Positions 25,097 through 38,035 of a stretch of 64,000 nucleotides of DNA are shown one piece after another (position 1 is the first letter of the stretch; every line of letters begins with the position of its first letter). Source of the DNA: Chirona hameri (taxonomy: Eukaryota; Arthropoda; Thecostraca; Balanomorpha; Balanidae); NCBI GenBank assembly GCA_036785665.1, contig JAXIVJ010000624.1, forward strand, positions 129,001 to 193,000, written 5' to 3'. Under the pieces are notes generated by a model that did no database searches, had not been told where the DNA came from, and was given only the letters and a program-made list of their open reading frames with translations. Position numbers and translations under genes: made by a program.

Positions 25097-28000
25097 CGCT
25101 GTTACGCTGCCTGTTACGTCAGATATACAGAGAACAACACACGCTGTTACGCTGCCTGTTACGTGAGATATACGGAGAACAACACACGCTGTTACGCTGC
25201 CTGTGACGTGAGATAGACGGAGAGCATAACACGCTGTTACGCTGCCTGTTACGTGAGATATACGGAGAACAACACACGCTGTTACGCTGCCTGTCACGTG
25301 AGATAGACGGAGAGCATCCCACGCTGTTACGCTGCCTGTTACGTGAGATAGACGGAGAACAACACACGCTGTTACGCTGCCTGTTACGTGAGATAGACGG
25401 AGAGCAACACACGCTGTTACGCTGCCTGTTACGTGAGATAAACGGAGAGTAGCCCACGCTGTTACGCTGCCTGTTACGTGATATATACGGAGAACAACAC
25501 ACGCTGTTACGCTGCCTGTTACGTGAGATATACGGAGAACGACACACGCTGTTACGCCGCCTGTTACTTGAGATATACGAAGAACAACACACGCTGTTAC
25601 GCTGCCTGTTACGTGAGATATACGGAGAACGACACACGCTGTTACGCCGCCTGTTACGTGAGATATACGGAGAACAACACACGCTGTTACGCTGCCTGTT
25701 ACGTGAGATAGATGGAGAACAACACACGCTGTTACGCTGCCTGTTACGTGAGATAGACGGAGAACGACACACGCTGTTACGCTGCCTGTTACGTGAGATA
25801 GACGGAGAGCATCCCACGCTGTTGCGCTGCCTGTTACGTGAGATAGACGGAGAGCATCCCACGCTGTTACGCTGCCTGTTACGTGAGATAGACGGAGAAC
25901 AACACACGCTGTTACGCTGCCTGTTACGTGGGATAGACGGAGAACAACACACGCTGTTACGCTGCCTGTTACGTGAGATATACGGAGAACGACACACGCT
26001 GTTGCGCTGCCTGTTACGTGAGATATACGGAGAGCAACACACGCTGTTACGCTGCCTGTTGCGTGAGATAGACGGAGAACAACACACGCTGTTACGCTGC
26101 CTGTTACATGAGATATACGGAGAACAACACACGCTGTTACGCTGCCTGTTACGTGAGATAGACGGAGAACAACACACGCTGTTACGCTGCCTGTTACGTG
26201 AGATAGACGGAGAACAACACACGCTGTTACGCTGCCTGTTACGTGAGATATACGGAGAACGACACACGCTGTTACGCTGCCTGTTACTTGATATACGGAG
26301 AACGACACACGCTGTTACGCCGCCTGTTACGTGAGATATACGGAGAGCATCCCACGCTGTTACGCTGCCTGTTACGTGAGATAGACGGAGAACAACACAC
26401 GCTGTTACGCTGCCTGTTACGTGAGATATACGGAGAACAACACACGCTGTTACGCTGCCTGTTACGTGAGATATACGGAGAAGTACACACGCTGGTACGC
26501 TGCCTGTTACGTGAGATAGACGGAGAACAACACACGCTGTTACGCTGCCTGTTACGTGAGATATACGGAGAACAACACACGCTGTTACGCTGTCTGTTAC
26601 GTGAGATAGACGGAGAACAACACACGCTGTTACGCTGCCTGTTACGTGAGATATACGGAGAATAACACACGCTGTTACGCTGTCTGTTACGTGAGATATA
26701 CGGAGAACGACACACGCTGTTACGCTGCCCGTTACGTGAGATATACGGAGAACAACACACGCTGTTACGCTGCCTGTTACGTGAGATAGACGGAGAGCAT
26801 CCCACGCTGTTACGCTGCCTGTTACGTGAGATAGACGGAGAACAACACACGCTGTTACGCTGCCTGTTACGTGAGATATACGGAGAACGACACACGCTGT
26901 TACGCTGCCTGTTACGTGAGATATACGGAGAACGACACACGCTGTTACGCTGCTTGTTACGTGAGATAGACGGAGAGCATCCCACGCTGTTACGCTGCCT
27001 GTTACGTGAGATAGACGGAGAACAACACACGCTGTTACGCTGTCTGTTACGTGAGATATACGGAGAGCATCTTACGCTGTTACGCTGCCTGTTACGTGAG
27101 ATAGATGGAGAACAACACACGCTGTTACGCTGCCTGTTACGTGAGATTTACGGAGAACAACACACGCTGTTGCGCTGCCTGTTACGTGAGATATACGGAG
27201 AACAACACACGCTGTTACGCTGCCTGTTACGTGAGATAGACGGAGAACAACACACGCTATTACGCTGCCTGTTACGTGAGATATACGGAGAACGACACAC
27301 GCTGTTACGCTGCCTGTTACGTGAGATATACGGAGAACAACACACGCTGTTACGCTGCCTGTTACGTTAGATAGACGGAGAACGACACACACTGTTACGC
27401 TGCCTGTTACGTGAGCTATACGGAGAACGACACACGCTGTTACGCTGCCTGTTACGTGAGATATACGGAGAACAACACACGCTGTTACGCTACCTGTTAC
27501 GTGAGATATACGGAGAACAACACACGCTGTTGCGCTGCCTGTTACGTGAGATAGACGGAGAACGACACACGCTGTTGCGCTGCCTGTTACGTGAGATAGA
27601 CGGAGAACGACACACGCTGTGACGCTGCCTGTTACGTGAGATAGACGGAGAACAACGCACGCTGTTACGCTGCCTGTTACGTGAGATAGACGGAGAGCAA
27701 CACACGCTGTTACGCTGCCTGTTACGTGAGATAGACGGAGAACAACACACGCAGTTACGCTGCCTGTTACGTGAGATACACGGAGAGCATCCCACGCTGT
27801 TACGCCGCCTGTTACGTGAGATAGACGAAGAACGACACACGCTGTTACGCTGCCTGCTACGTGAGATATACGGAGAACAACACACGCTGTTAAGCTGCCC
27901 TTTACGTGAGATAGACGGAGAACAACACACGCTGTTACGCTGCCTGTTACGTGAGATAGACGGAGAACAACAAACGCTGTTACGCTGTCTGTTACGTGAG

Positions 28001-28514
28001 ATATACGGAGAGCATCCCACGCTGTTACGCTGCCTGTTACGTGAGATAGACGGAGAACAACACACGCTGTTACGCTGCCTGTTACGTGAGATAGACGGAG
28101 AACAACACACGCTGTTACGCTGCCTGTTACGTGAGATAGACGGAGAGCATCCCACGCTGTTACGCTGCCTGTTACGTGAGATAGACGGAGAACAACACAC
28201 GCTGTTACGCTGCCTGTTACGTGAGATAGACGGAGAACGACACACGCTGTTGCGCTGCCTGTTACGTGAGATAGACGGAGAACAACACACACTGTTACGC
28301 TGCCTGTTACGTGAGATAGACGGAGAACGACACACGCTGTTACGCTGCCTGTTACTTGAGATAGACGGAGAACAACACACGCTGTTACGCTGCCTGTTAC
28401 GTGGGATAGACGGAGAACTACACACGCTGTTACGCTGCCAGTTACATGAGATAGACGGAGAACACCACACGCTGTTACGCTGCCTGTTACGTGAGATATA
28501 CGGAGAACAACACA
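25097..28514. repeat. Full tail (T plus P), 76 units with one 43-bp unit
   Basis: The T series runs from 25097: GTGACGTGAG near 25205, CACGTG at 25295-25300 and AAACGGAGAGTAGCCC near 25440. The unit at 26267-26309 is 43 bp (TTGATATACGG for TTGATATATACGG), a private 2-bp loss. A private unit with GAAGTACAC and CTGGTACG lies near 26481-26496. GTTAGATAG near 27365 and TGTGACGCTG near 27618 create stops. The P block carries GTGAGCTATAC near 27412 and GCAGTTACG near 27752. It matches 32975-36349 with one unit more. Confidence 0.92.
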
Positions 28515-29893
28515 CGCTGTTACGCTGCTGCGTGAGATATACGGAGAACAACACACGCTGTTACGCTGCCTGTTACGTGAGATAGACGGAGAACGACACA
28601 CGCTGTTGCGCTGTCTATTACGTGAGATATACGGAGAACAACACACGCTGTTACGCTGCCTGTTACGTGAGATATACGGAGAACGACACACGCTGTTACG
28701 CTGCCTGTTACGTGAGATATACGGAGAACAACACACGCTGTTACGCTGCCTGTTACGTGAGATAGACGGAGAACAACACACGCTGTTACGCTGCCTGTTA
28801 CGTGAGATATACGGAGAACGACACACGCTGTTACGCCGCCTGTTACGTGAGATATACGGAGAACGACACACGCTGTTACGCCGCCTGTTACGTGAGATAT
28901 ACGGAGAACGACACACGCTGTTAGGCTGCCTGTTACGTGAGATATACGGAGAACAACACACGCTGTTACGCTGCCTGTTACGTGAGATATACGGAGAAAG
29001 ACACACGCTGCTACGCTGCCTGTTACGTGAGATATACGGAGAACAACACACGCTGTTACGCTGCCTGTTACGTGAGATATACGGAGAACAACACACGCTG
29101 TTACGCTGCCTGTTACGTGAGATATACGGCGAACAACACACGCTGTTACGCTGCCTGTTACGTGAGATAGACGGAGAACGACACACGCTGTTACGCTGCC
29201 TGTTACGTGAGATAGACGGAGAACAACACACGCTGTTACTCTGCTGCGCGAGATATACGGAGAACAACACACGCTGTTACGCTGCTTGTTACGTGAGATA
29301 TACGGAGAACGACACACGCTGTTACGCTGCCTGTTACGTGAGATAGACGGAGAACAACACACGCTGTTACGCCGCTGCGTGAGATATACGGAGAACAACA
29401 CACGCTGTTACGCTGCCTGTTACGTGAGATAGATGGAGAACAACACACGCTGTTACGCTGCCTGTTACGTGAGATAGACGGAGAACAACACACGCTGTTA
29501 CGCTGCCTGTTACGTGAGATAGACGGAGAACAACACACGCTGTTACGCTGCCTGTTACGTGAGATATACGGAGAACAACACACGCTGTTACGCTGCCTGT
29601 TACGTGAGATAGACGGAGAGCATCCCACGCTGTTATGCTGCCTGTTACGTGAGATAGACGGAGAACAACACACGCTGTTACGCTGTCTGTTATGTGAGAT
29701 AGACGGAGAACAACACACGCTGTTACTCTGCCTGTTACGTAAGATAGACGGAGAGCATCCCACGCTGTTACGCTGCCTGTTACGTGATATATACGGAGAA
29801 CAACACACGCTGTTATGCTGCCTGTTACATGGGATAGACGGAGAACAACACACGCTGTTACGCGGCTGCGTCAGATATACGGAGAACAACACA
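28515..29893. repeat. HOR cassette 3 (truncated after four markers)
   Basis: Markers stand at 28515, 29231, 29362 and 29853, as in the first four positions of a cassette. The fifth and sixth (expected at 30074 and 30160) are missing. From about 30010 the sequence instead follows the interior of a T block (GATAGATGGAG then GCATCCC units, as at 25.71 kb). GTTACATGGG near 29825 is shared with cassettes 5, 6, 7 and 9, while cassettes 1, 2, 4 and 8 have GTTACGTGGG. Confidence 0.92.
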
Positions 29894-31288
29894 CGCTGTT
29901 ACGCTGCCTGTTACGTGAGATATACGGAGAACAACACACGCTGTTGCGCTGCCTGTTACGTGAGATATACGGAGAACAACACACGCTGTTACGCTGCCTG
30001 TTACGTGAGATAGATGGAGAACAACACACGCTGTTACGCTGCCTGTTACGTGAGATAGACGGAGAACGACACACGCTGTTACGCTGCCTGTTACGTGAGA
30101 TAGACGGAGAGCATCCCACGCTGTTGCGCTGCCTGTTACGTGAGATAGACGGAGAGCATCCCACGCTGTTACGCTGCCTGTTACGTGAGATAGACGGAGA
30201 ACAACACACGCTGTTACGCTGCCTGTTACGTGGGATAGACGGAGAACAACACACGCTGTTACGCTGCCTGTTACGTGAGATATACGGAGAACGACACACG
30301 CTGTTGCGCTGCCTGTTACGTGAGATATACGGAGAGCAACACACGCTGTTACGCTGCCTGTTACGTGAGATAGACGGAGAACAACACACGCTGTTACGCT
30401 GCCTGTTACATGAGATATACGGAGAACAACACACGCTGTTACGCTGCCTGTTACGTGAGATAGACGGAGAACAACACACGCTGTTACGCTGCCTGTTACG
30501 TGAGATATACGGAGAACAACACACGCTGTTACGCTGCCTGTTACGTGAGATATACGGAGAACAACACACGCTGTTACGCTGCCTGTTGCGTGAGATAGAC
30601 GGAGAACAACACACGCTGTTACGCTGCCTGTTACGTGAGATATACGGAGAACAACACACGCTGTTACGCTGTCTGTTACGTGAGATAGACGGAGAACAAC
30701 ACACGCTGTTACGCTGCCTGTTACGTGAGATAGACGGAGAGCATCCCACGCTGTTGCGCTGCCTGTTACGTGAGATAGACGGAGAACAACACACGCTGTT
30801 ACGCTGTCTGTTACGTGAGATATACGGAGAGCATCCCACGCTGTTACGCTGCCTGTTACGTGAGATAGACGGAGAACAACACACGCTGTTACGCTGCCTG
30901 TTACGTGAGATAGACGGAGAACAACACACGCTGTTACGCTGCCTGTTACGTGAGATAGACGGAGAGCATCCCACGCTGTTACGCTGCCTGTTACGTGAGA
31001 TAGACGGAGAACAACACACGCTGTTGCGCTGCCTGTTACGTGAGATAGACGGAGAACAACACACACTGTTACGCTGCCTGTTACGTGGGATAGACGGAGA
31101 ACGACACACGCTGTTACGCTGCCTGTTACTTGAGATAGACGGAGAACAACACACGCTGTTACGCTGCCTGTTACGTGGGATAGACGGAGAACGACACACG
31201 CTGTTACGCTGCCTGTTACATGAGATAGACGGAGAACACCACACGCTGTTACGCTGCCTGTTACGTGAGATATACGGAGAACAACACA
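29894..31288. repeat. Short tail, 31 units
   Basis: 1,395 bp of 45-bp units. It begins with about 120 bp of cassette interior, then passes near 30010 into T-block order, and near 30.75 kb into the last part of a P block. The final half kilobase matches 22.87-23.41 kb at an offset of 7,878 bp. GTTGCGTGAG in a full 45-bp unit near 30588 shows the G20 base also found in the 41-bp markers. Confidence 0.88.
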
Positions 31289-32974
31289 CGCTGTTACGCT
31301 GCTGCGTGAGATATACGGAGAACAACACACGCTGTTACGCTGCCTGTTACGTGAGATAGACGGAGAACGACACACGCTGTTGCGCTGTCTATTACGTGAG
31401 ATATACGGAGAACAACACACGCTGTTACGCTGCCTGTTACGTGAGATATACGGAGAACGACACACGCTGTTACGCTGCCTGTTACGTGAGATATACGGAG
31501 AACAACACACGCTGTTACGCTGCCTGTTACGTGAGATAGACGGAGAACAACACACGCTGTTACGCTGCCTGTTACGTGAGATATACGGAGAACGACACAC
31601 GCTGTTACGCCGCCTGTTACGTGAGATATACGGAGAACGACACACGCTGTTACGCCGCCTGTTACGTGAGATATACGGAGAACGACACACGCTGTTAGGC
31701 TGCCTGTTACGTGAGATATACGGAGAACAACACACGCTGTTACGCTGCCTGTTACGTGAGATATACGGAGAAAGACACACGCTGTTACGCTGCCTGTTAC
31801 GTGAGATATACGGAGAACAACACACGCTGTTACGCTGCCTGTTACGTGAGATATACGGAGAACAACACACGCTGTTACGCTGCCTGCTACGTGAGATATA
31901 CGGCGAACAACACACGCTGTTACGCTGCCTGTTACGTGAGATAGACGGAGAACGACACACGCTGTTACGCTGCCTGTTACGTGAGATAGACGGAGAACAA
32001 CACACGCTGTTACTCTGCTGCGCGAGATATACGGAGAACAACACACGCTGTTACGCTGCTTGTTACGTGAGATATACGGAGAACGACACACGCTGTTACG
32101 CTGCCTGTTACGTGAGATAGACGGAGAACAACACACGCTGTTACGCCGCTGCGTGAGATATACGGAGAACAACACACGCTGTTACGCTGCCTGTTACGTG
32201 AGATAGATGGAGAACAACACACGCTGTTACGCTGCCTGTTACGTGAGATAGACGGAGAACAACACACGCTGTTACGCTGCCTGTTACGTGAGATAGACGG
32301 AGAACAACACACGCTGTTACGCTGCCTGTTACGTGAGATATACGGAGAACAACACACGCTGTTACGCTGCCTGTTACGTGAGATAGACGGAGAGCATCCC
32401 ACGCTGTTATGCTGCCTGTTACGTGAGATAGACGGAGAACAACACACACTGTTACGCTGTCTGTTATGTGAGATAGACGGAGAACAACACACGCTGTTAC
32501 TCTGCCTGTTACGTAAGATAGACGGAGAGCATCCCACGCTGTTACGCTGCCTGTTACGTGATATATACGGAGAAAAACACACGCTGTTATGCTGCCTGTT
32601 ACGTGGGATAGACGGAGAACAACACACGCTGTTACGCGGCTGCGTCAGATATACGGAGAACAACACACGCTGTTACGCTGCCTGTTACGTGAGATATGCG
32701 GAGAACAACACACGCTGTTGCGCTGCCTGTTACGTGAGATATACGGAGAACAACACACGCTGTTACGCTGCCTGTTACGTGAGATAGACGGAGAACAACA
32801 CACGCTGTTACGCTGCCTGTTACGTGAGATAGACGGAGAACAAAACACGCTGTTACGCTGCTGCGTGAGATATACGGAGAACAACACACGCTGTTACGCT
32901 GCCTGTTACGTGAGATATACGGAGAACAACACACGCTGTTACGCTGCTGCGTGAAATATATGGAGAACAACACA
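31289..32974. repeat. HOR cassette 4 (complete)
   Basis: Six 41-bp markers at 31289, 32005, 32136, 32627, 32848 and 32934. Private changes include GATATGCGGAG near 32696 and CACACTGTTACGCTGTCTG near 32446-32463. Overall it is closest to cassette 2 at an offset of 7,878 bp. Confidence 0.95.
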
Positions 32975-35900
32975 CGCTGTTACGCTGCCTGTTACGTCAG
33001 ATATACAGAGAACAACACACGCTGTTACGCTGCCTGTTACGTGAGATATACGGAGAACAACACACGCTGTTACGCTGCCTGTGACGTGAGATAGACGGAG
33101 AGCATAACACGCTGTTACGCTGCCTGTTACGTGATATATACGGAGAACAACACACGCTGTTACGCTGCCTGTCACGTGAGATAGACGGAGAGCATCCCAC
33201 GCTGTTACGCTGCCTGTTACGTGAGATAGACGGAGAACAACACACGCTGTTACGCTGCCTGTTACGTGAGATAGACGGAGAGCAACACACGCTGTTACGC
33301 TGCCTGTTACGTGAGATAAACGGAGAGTAGCCCACGCTGTTACGCTGCCTGTTACGTGATATATACGGAGAACAACACACGCTGTTACGCTGCCTGTTAC
33401 GTGAGATATACGGAGAACGACACACGCTGTTACGCCGCCTGTTACTTGAGATATACGAAGAACAACACACGCTGTTACGCTGCCTGTTACGTGAGATATA
33501 CGGAGAACGACACACGCTGTTACGCCGCCTGTTACGTGAGATATACGGAGAACAACACACGCTGTTACGCTGCCTGTTACGTGAGATAGATGGAGAACAA
33601 CACACGCTGTTACGCTGCCTGTTACGTGAGATAGACGGAGAACGACACACGCTGTTACGCTGCCTGTTACGTGAGATAGACGGAGAGCATCCCACGCTGT
33701 TGCGCTGCCTGTTACGTGAGATAGACGGAGAGCATCCCACGCTGTTACGCTGCCTGCTACGTGAGATAGACGGAGAACAACACACGCTGTTACGCTGCCT
33801 GTTACGTGGGATAGACGGAGAACAACACACGCTGTTACGCTGCCTGTTACGTGAGATATACGGAGAACGACACACGCTGTTGCGCTGCCTGTTACGTGAG
33901 ATATACGGAGAGCAACACACGCTGTTACGCTGCCTGTTACGTGAGATAGACGGAGAACAACACACGCTGTTACGCTGCCTGTTACATGAGATTTACGGAG
34001 AACAACACACGCTGTTACGCTGCCTGTTACGTGAGATAGACGGAGAACAACACACGCTGTTACGCTGCCTGTTACGTGAGATAGACGGAGAACAACACAC
34101 GCTGTTACGCTGCCTGTTACGTGAGATATACGGAGAACGACACACGCTGTTACGCTGCCTGTTACTTGATATATACGGAGAACGACACACGCTGTTACGC
34201 CGCCTGTTACGTGAGATATACGGAGAGCATCCCACGCTGTTACGCTGCCTGTTACGTGAGATAGACGGAGAACAACACACGCTGTTACGCTGCCTGTTAC
34301 GTGAGATATACGGAGAACAACACACGCTGTTACGCTGCCTGTTACGTGAGATAGACGGAGAACAACACACGCTGTTACGCTGCCTGTTACGTGAGATATA
34401 CGGAGAACAACACACGCTGTTACGCTGTCTGTTACGTGAGATAGACGGAGAACAACACACGCTGTTACGCTGCCTGTTACGTGAGATATACGGAGAATAA
34501 CACACGCTGTTACGCTGTCTGTTACGTGAGATATACGGAGAACGACACACGCTGTTACGCTGCCCGTTACGTGAGATATACGGAGAACAACACACGCTGT
34601 TACGCTGCCTGTTACGTGAGATAGACGGAGAGCATCCCACGCTGTTACGCTGCCTGTTACGTGAGATAGACGGAGAACAACACACGCTGTTACGCTGCCT
34701 GTTACGTGAGATATACGGAGAACGACACACGCTGTTACGCTGCCTGTTACGTGAGATATACGGAGAACGACACACGCTGTTACGCTGCTTGTTACGTGAG
34801 ATAGACGGAGAGCATCCCACGCTGTTACGCTGCCTGTTACGTGAGATAGACGGAGAACAACACACGCTGTTACGCTGTATGTTACGTGAGATATACGGAG
34901 AGCATCTTACGCTGTTACGCTGCCTGTTACGTGAGATAGATGGAGAACAACACACGCTGTTACGCTGCCTGTTACGTGAGATATACGGAAAACAACACAC
35001 GCTGTTGCGCTGCCTGTTACGTGAGATATACGGAGAACAACACACGCTGTTACGCTGCCTGTTACGTGAGATAGACGGAGAACAACACACGCTATTACGC
35101 TGCCTGTTACGTGAGATATACGGAGAACGACACACGCTGTTACGCTGCCTGTTACGTGAGATATACGGAGAACAACACACGCTGTTACGCTGCCTGTTAC
35201 GTTAGATAGACGGAGAACGACACACACTGTTACGCTGCCTGTTACGTGAGCTATACGGAGAACGACACACGCTGTTACGCTGCCTGTTACGTGAGATATA
35301 CGGAGAACAACACACGCTGTTACGCTACCTGTTACGTGAGATATACGGAGAACAACACACGCTGTTGCGCTGCCTGTTACGTGAGATAGACGGAGAACGA
35401 CACACGCTGTTGCGCTGCCTGTTACGTGAGATAGACGGAGAACGACACACGCTGTGACGCTGCCTGTTACGTGAGATAGACGGAGAACAACGCACGCTGT
35501 TACGCTGCCTGTTACGTGAGATAGAAGGAGAGCAACACACGCTGTTACGCTGCCTGTTACGTGAGATAGACGGAGAACAACACACGCAGTTACGCTGCCT
35601 GTTACGTGAGATACACGGAGAGCATCCCACGCTGTTACGCCGCCTGTTACGTGAGATAGACGGAGAACGACACACGCTGTTACGCTGCCTGTTACGTGAG
35701 ATATACGGAGAACAACACACGCTGTTAAGCTGCCTGTTACGTGAGATAGACGGAGAACAACACACGCTGTTACGCTGCCTGTTACGTGAGATAGACGGAG
35801 AACAACAAACGCTGTTACGCTGTCTGTTACGTGAGATATACGGAGAGCATCCCACGCTGTTACGCTGCCTGTTACGTGAGATAGACGGAGAACAACACAC

Positions 35901-36349
35901 GCTGTTACGCTGCCTGTTACGTGAGATAGACGGAGAACAACACACGCTGTTACGCTGCCTGTTACGTGAGATAGACGGAGAGCATCCCACGCTGTTACGC
36001 TGCCTGTTACGTGAGATAGACGGAGAACAACACACGCTGTTACGCTGCCTGTTACGTGAGATAGACGGAGAACGACACACGCTGTTGCGCTGCCTGTTAC
36101 GTGAGATAGACGGAGAACAACACACACTGTTACGCTGCCTGTTACGTGAGATAGACGGAGAACGACACACGCTGTTACGCTGCCTGTTACTTGAGATAGA
36201 CGGAGAACAACACACGCTGTTACGCTGCCTGTTACGTGGGATAGACGGAGAACTACACACGCTGTTACGCTGCCTGTTACATGAGATAGACGGAGAACAC
36301 CACACGCTGTTACGCTGCCTGTTACGTGAGATATACGGAGAACAACACA
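32975..36349. repeat. Full tail (T plus P), 75 units
   Basis: It opens with GTTACGTCAG (near 32996), GTGACGTGAG near 33082 and CACGTG at 33173-33178, and has AAACGGAGAGTAGCCC near 33316. It lacks the private unit of 25097-28514 near 26.48 kb and the 2-bp loss at 26267, giving a net offset of 7,835 bp on its right side. The stop-creating GAATAAC (34496-34502), GTTAGATAG (near 35202) and TGTGACGCTG (near 35453) variants all persist. Confidence 0.92.
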
Positions 36350-38035
36350 CGCTGTTACGCTGCTGCGTGAGATATACGGAGAACAACACACGCTGTTACG
36401 CTGCCTGTTACGTGAGATAGACGGAGAACGACACACGCTGTTGCGCTGTCTATTACGTGAGATATACGGAGAACAACACACGCTGTTACGCTGCCTGTTA
36501 CGTGAGATATACGGAGAACGACACACGCTGTTACGCTGCCTGTTACGTGAGATATACGGAGAACAACACACGCTGTTACGCTGCCTGTTACGTGAGATAG
36601 ACGGAGAACAACACACGCTGTTACGCTGCCTGTTACGTGAGATATACGGAGAACGACACACGCTGTTACGCCGCCTGTTACGTGAGATATACGGAGAACG
36701 ACACACGCTGTTACGCCGCCTGTTACGTGAGATATACGGAGAACGACACACGCTGTTAGGCTGCCTGTTACGTGAGATATACGGAGAACAACACACGCTG
36801 TTACGCTGCCTGTTACGTGAGATATACGGAGAAAGACACACGCTGCTACGCTGCCTGTTACGTGAGATATACGGAGAACAACACACGCTGTTACGCTGCC
36901 TGTTACGTGAGATATACGGAGAACAACACACGCTGTTACGCTGCCTGTTACGTGAGATATACGGCGAACAACACACGCTGTTACGCTGCCTGTTACGTGA
37001 GATAGACGGAGAACGACACACGCTGTTACGCTGCCTGTTACGTGAGATAGACGGAGAACAACACACGCTGTTACTCTGCTGCGCGAGATATACGGAGAAC
37101 AACACACGCTGTTACGCTGCTTGTTACGTGAGATATACGGAGAACGACACACGCTGTTACGCTGCCTGTTACGTGAGATAGACGGAGAACAACACACGCT
37201 GTTACGCCGCTGCGTGAGATATACGGAGAACAACACACGCTGTTACGCTGCCTGTTACGTGAGATAGATGGAGAACAACACACGCTGTTACGCTGCCTGT
37301 TACGTGAGATAGACGGAGAACAACACACGCTGTTACGCTGCCTGTTACGTGAGATAGACGGAGAACAACACACGCTGTTACGCTGCCTGTTACGTGAGAT
37401 ATACGGAGAACAACACACGCTGTTACGCTGCCTGTTACGTGAGATAGACGGAGAGCATCCCACGCTGTTATGCTGCCTGTTACGTGAGATAGACGGAGAA
37501 CAACACACGCTGTTACGCTGTCTGTTATGTGAGATAGACGGAGAACAACACACGCTGTTACTCTGCCTGTTACGTAAGATAGACGGAGAGCATCCCACGC
37601 TGTTACGCTGCCTGTTACGTGATATATACGGAGAACAACACACGCTGTTATGCTGCCTGTTACATGGGATAGACGGAGAACAACACACGCTGTTACGCGG
37701 CTGCGTCAGATATACGGAGAACAACACACGCTGTTACGCTGCCTGTTACGTGAGATATACGGAGAACAACACACGCTGTTGCGCTGCCTGTTACGTGAGA
37801 TATACGGAGAACAACACACGCTGTTACGCTGCCTGTTACGTGAGATAGACAGAGAACAACACACGCTGTTACGCTGCCTGTTACGTGAGATAGACGGAGA
37901 ACAAAACACGCTGTTACGCTGCTGCGTGAGATATACGGAGAACAACACACGCTGTTACGCTGCCTGTTACGTGAGATATACGGAGAACAACACACGCTGT
38001 TACGCTGCTGCGTGAAATATATGGAGAACAACACA
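36350..38035. repeat. HOR cassette 5 (complete)
   Basis: Six 41-bp markers at 36350, 37066, 37197, 37688, 37909 and 37995. GACAGAGAAC near 37849 (G33 to A) is shared with cassettes 6, 7 and 9. GCTGCTACGCTGCC near 36843 is shared with cassettes 3, 6, 7 and 9. Confidence 0.95.
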
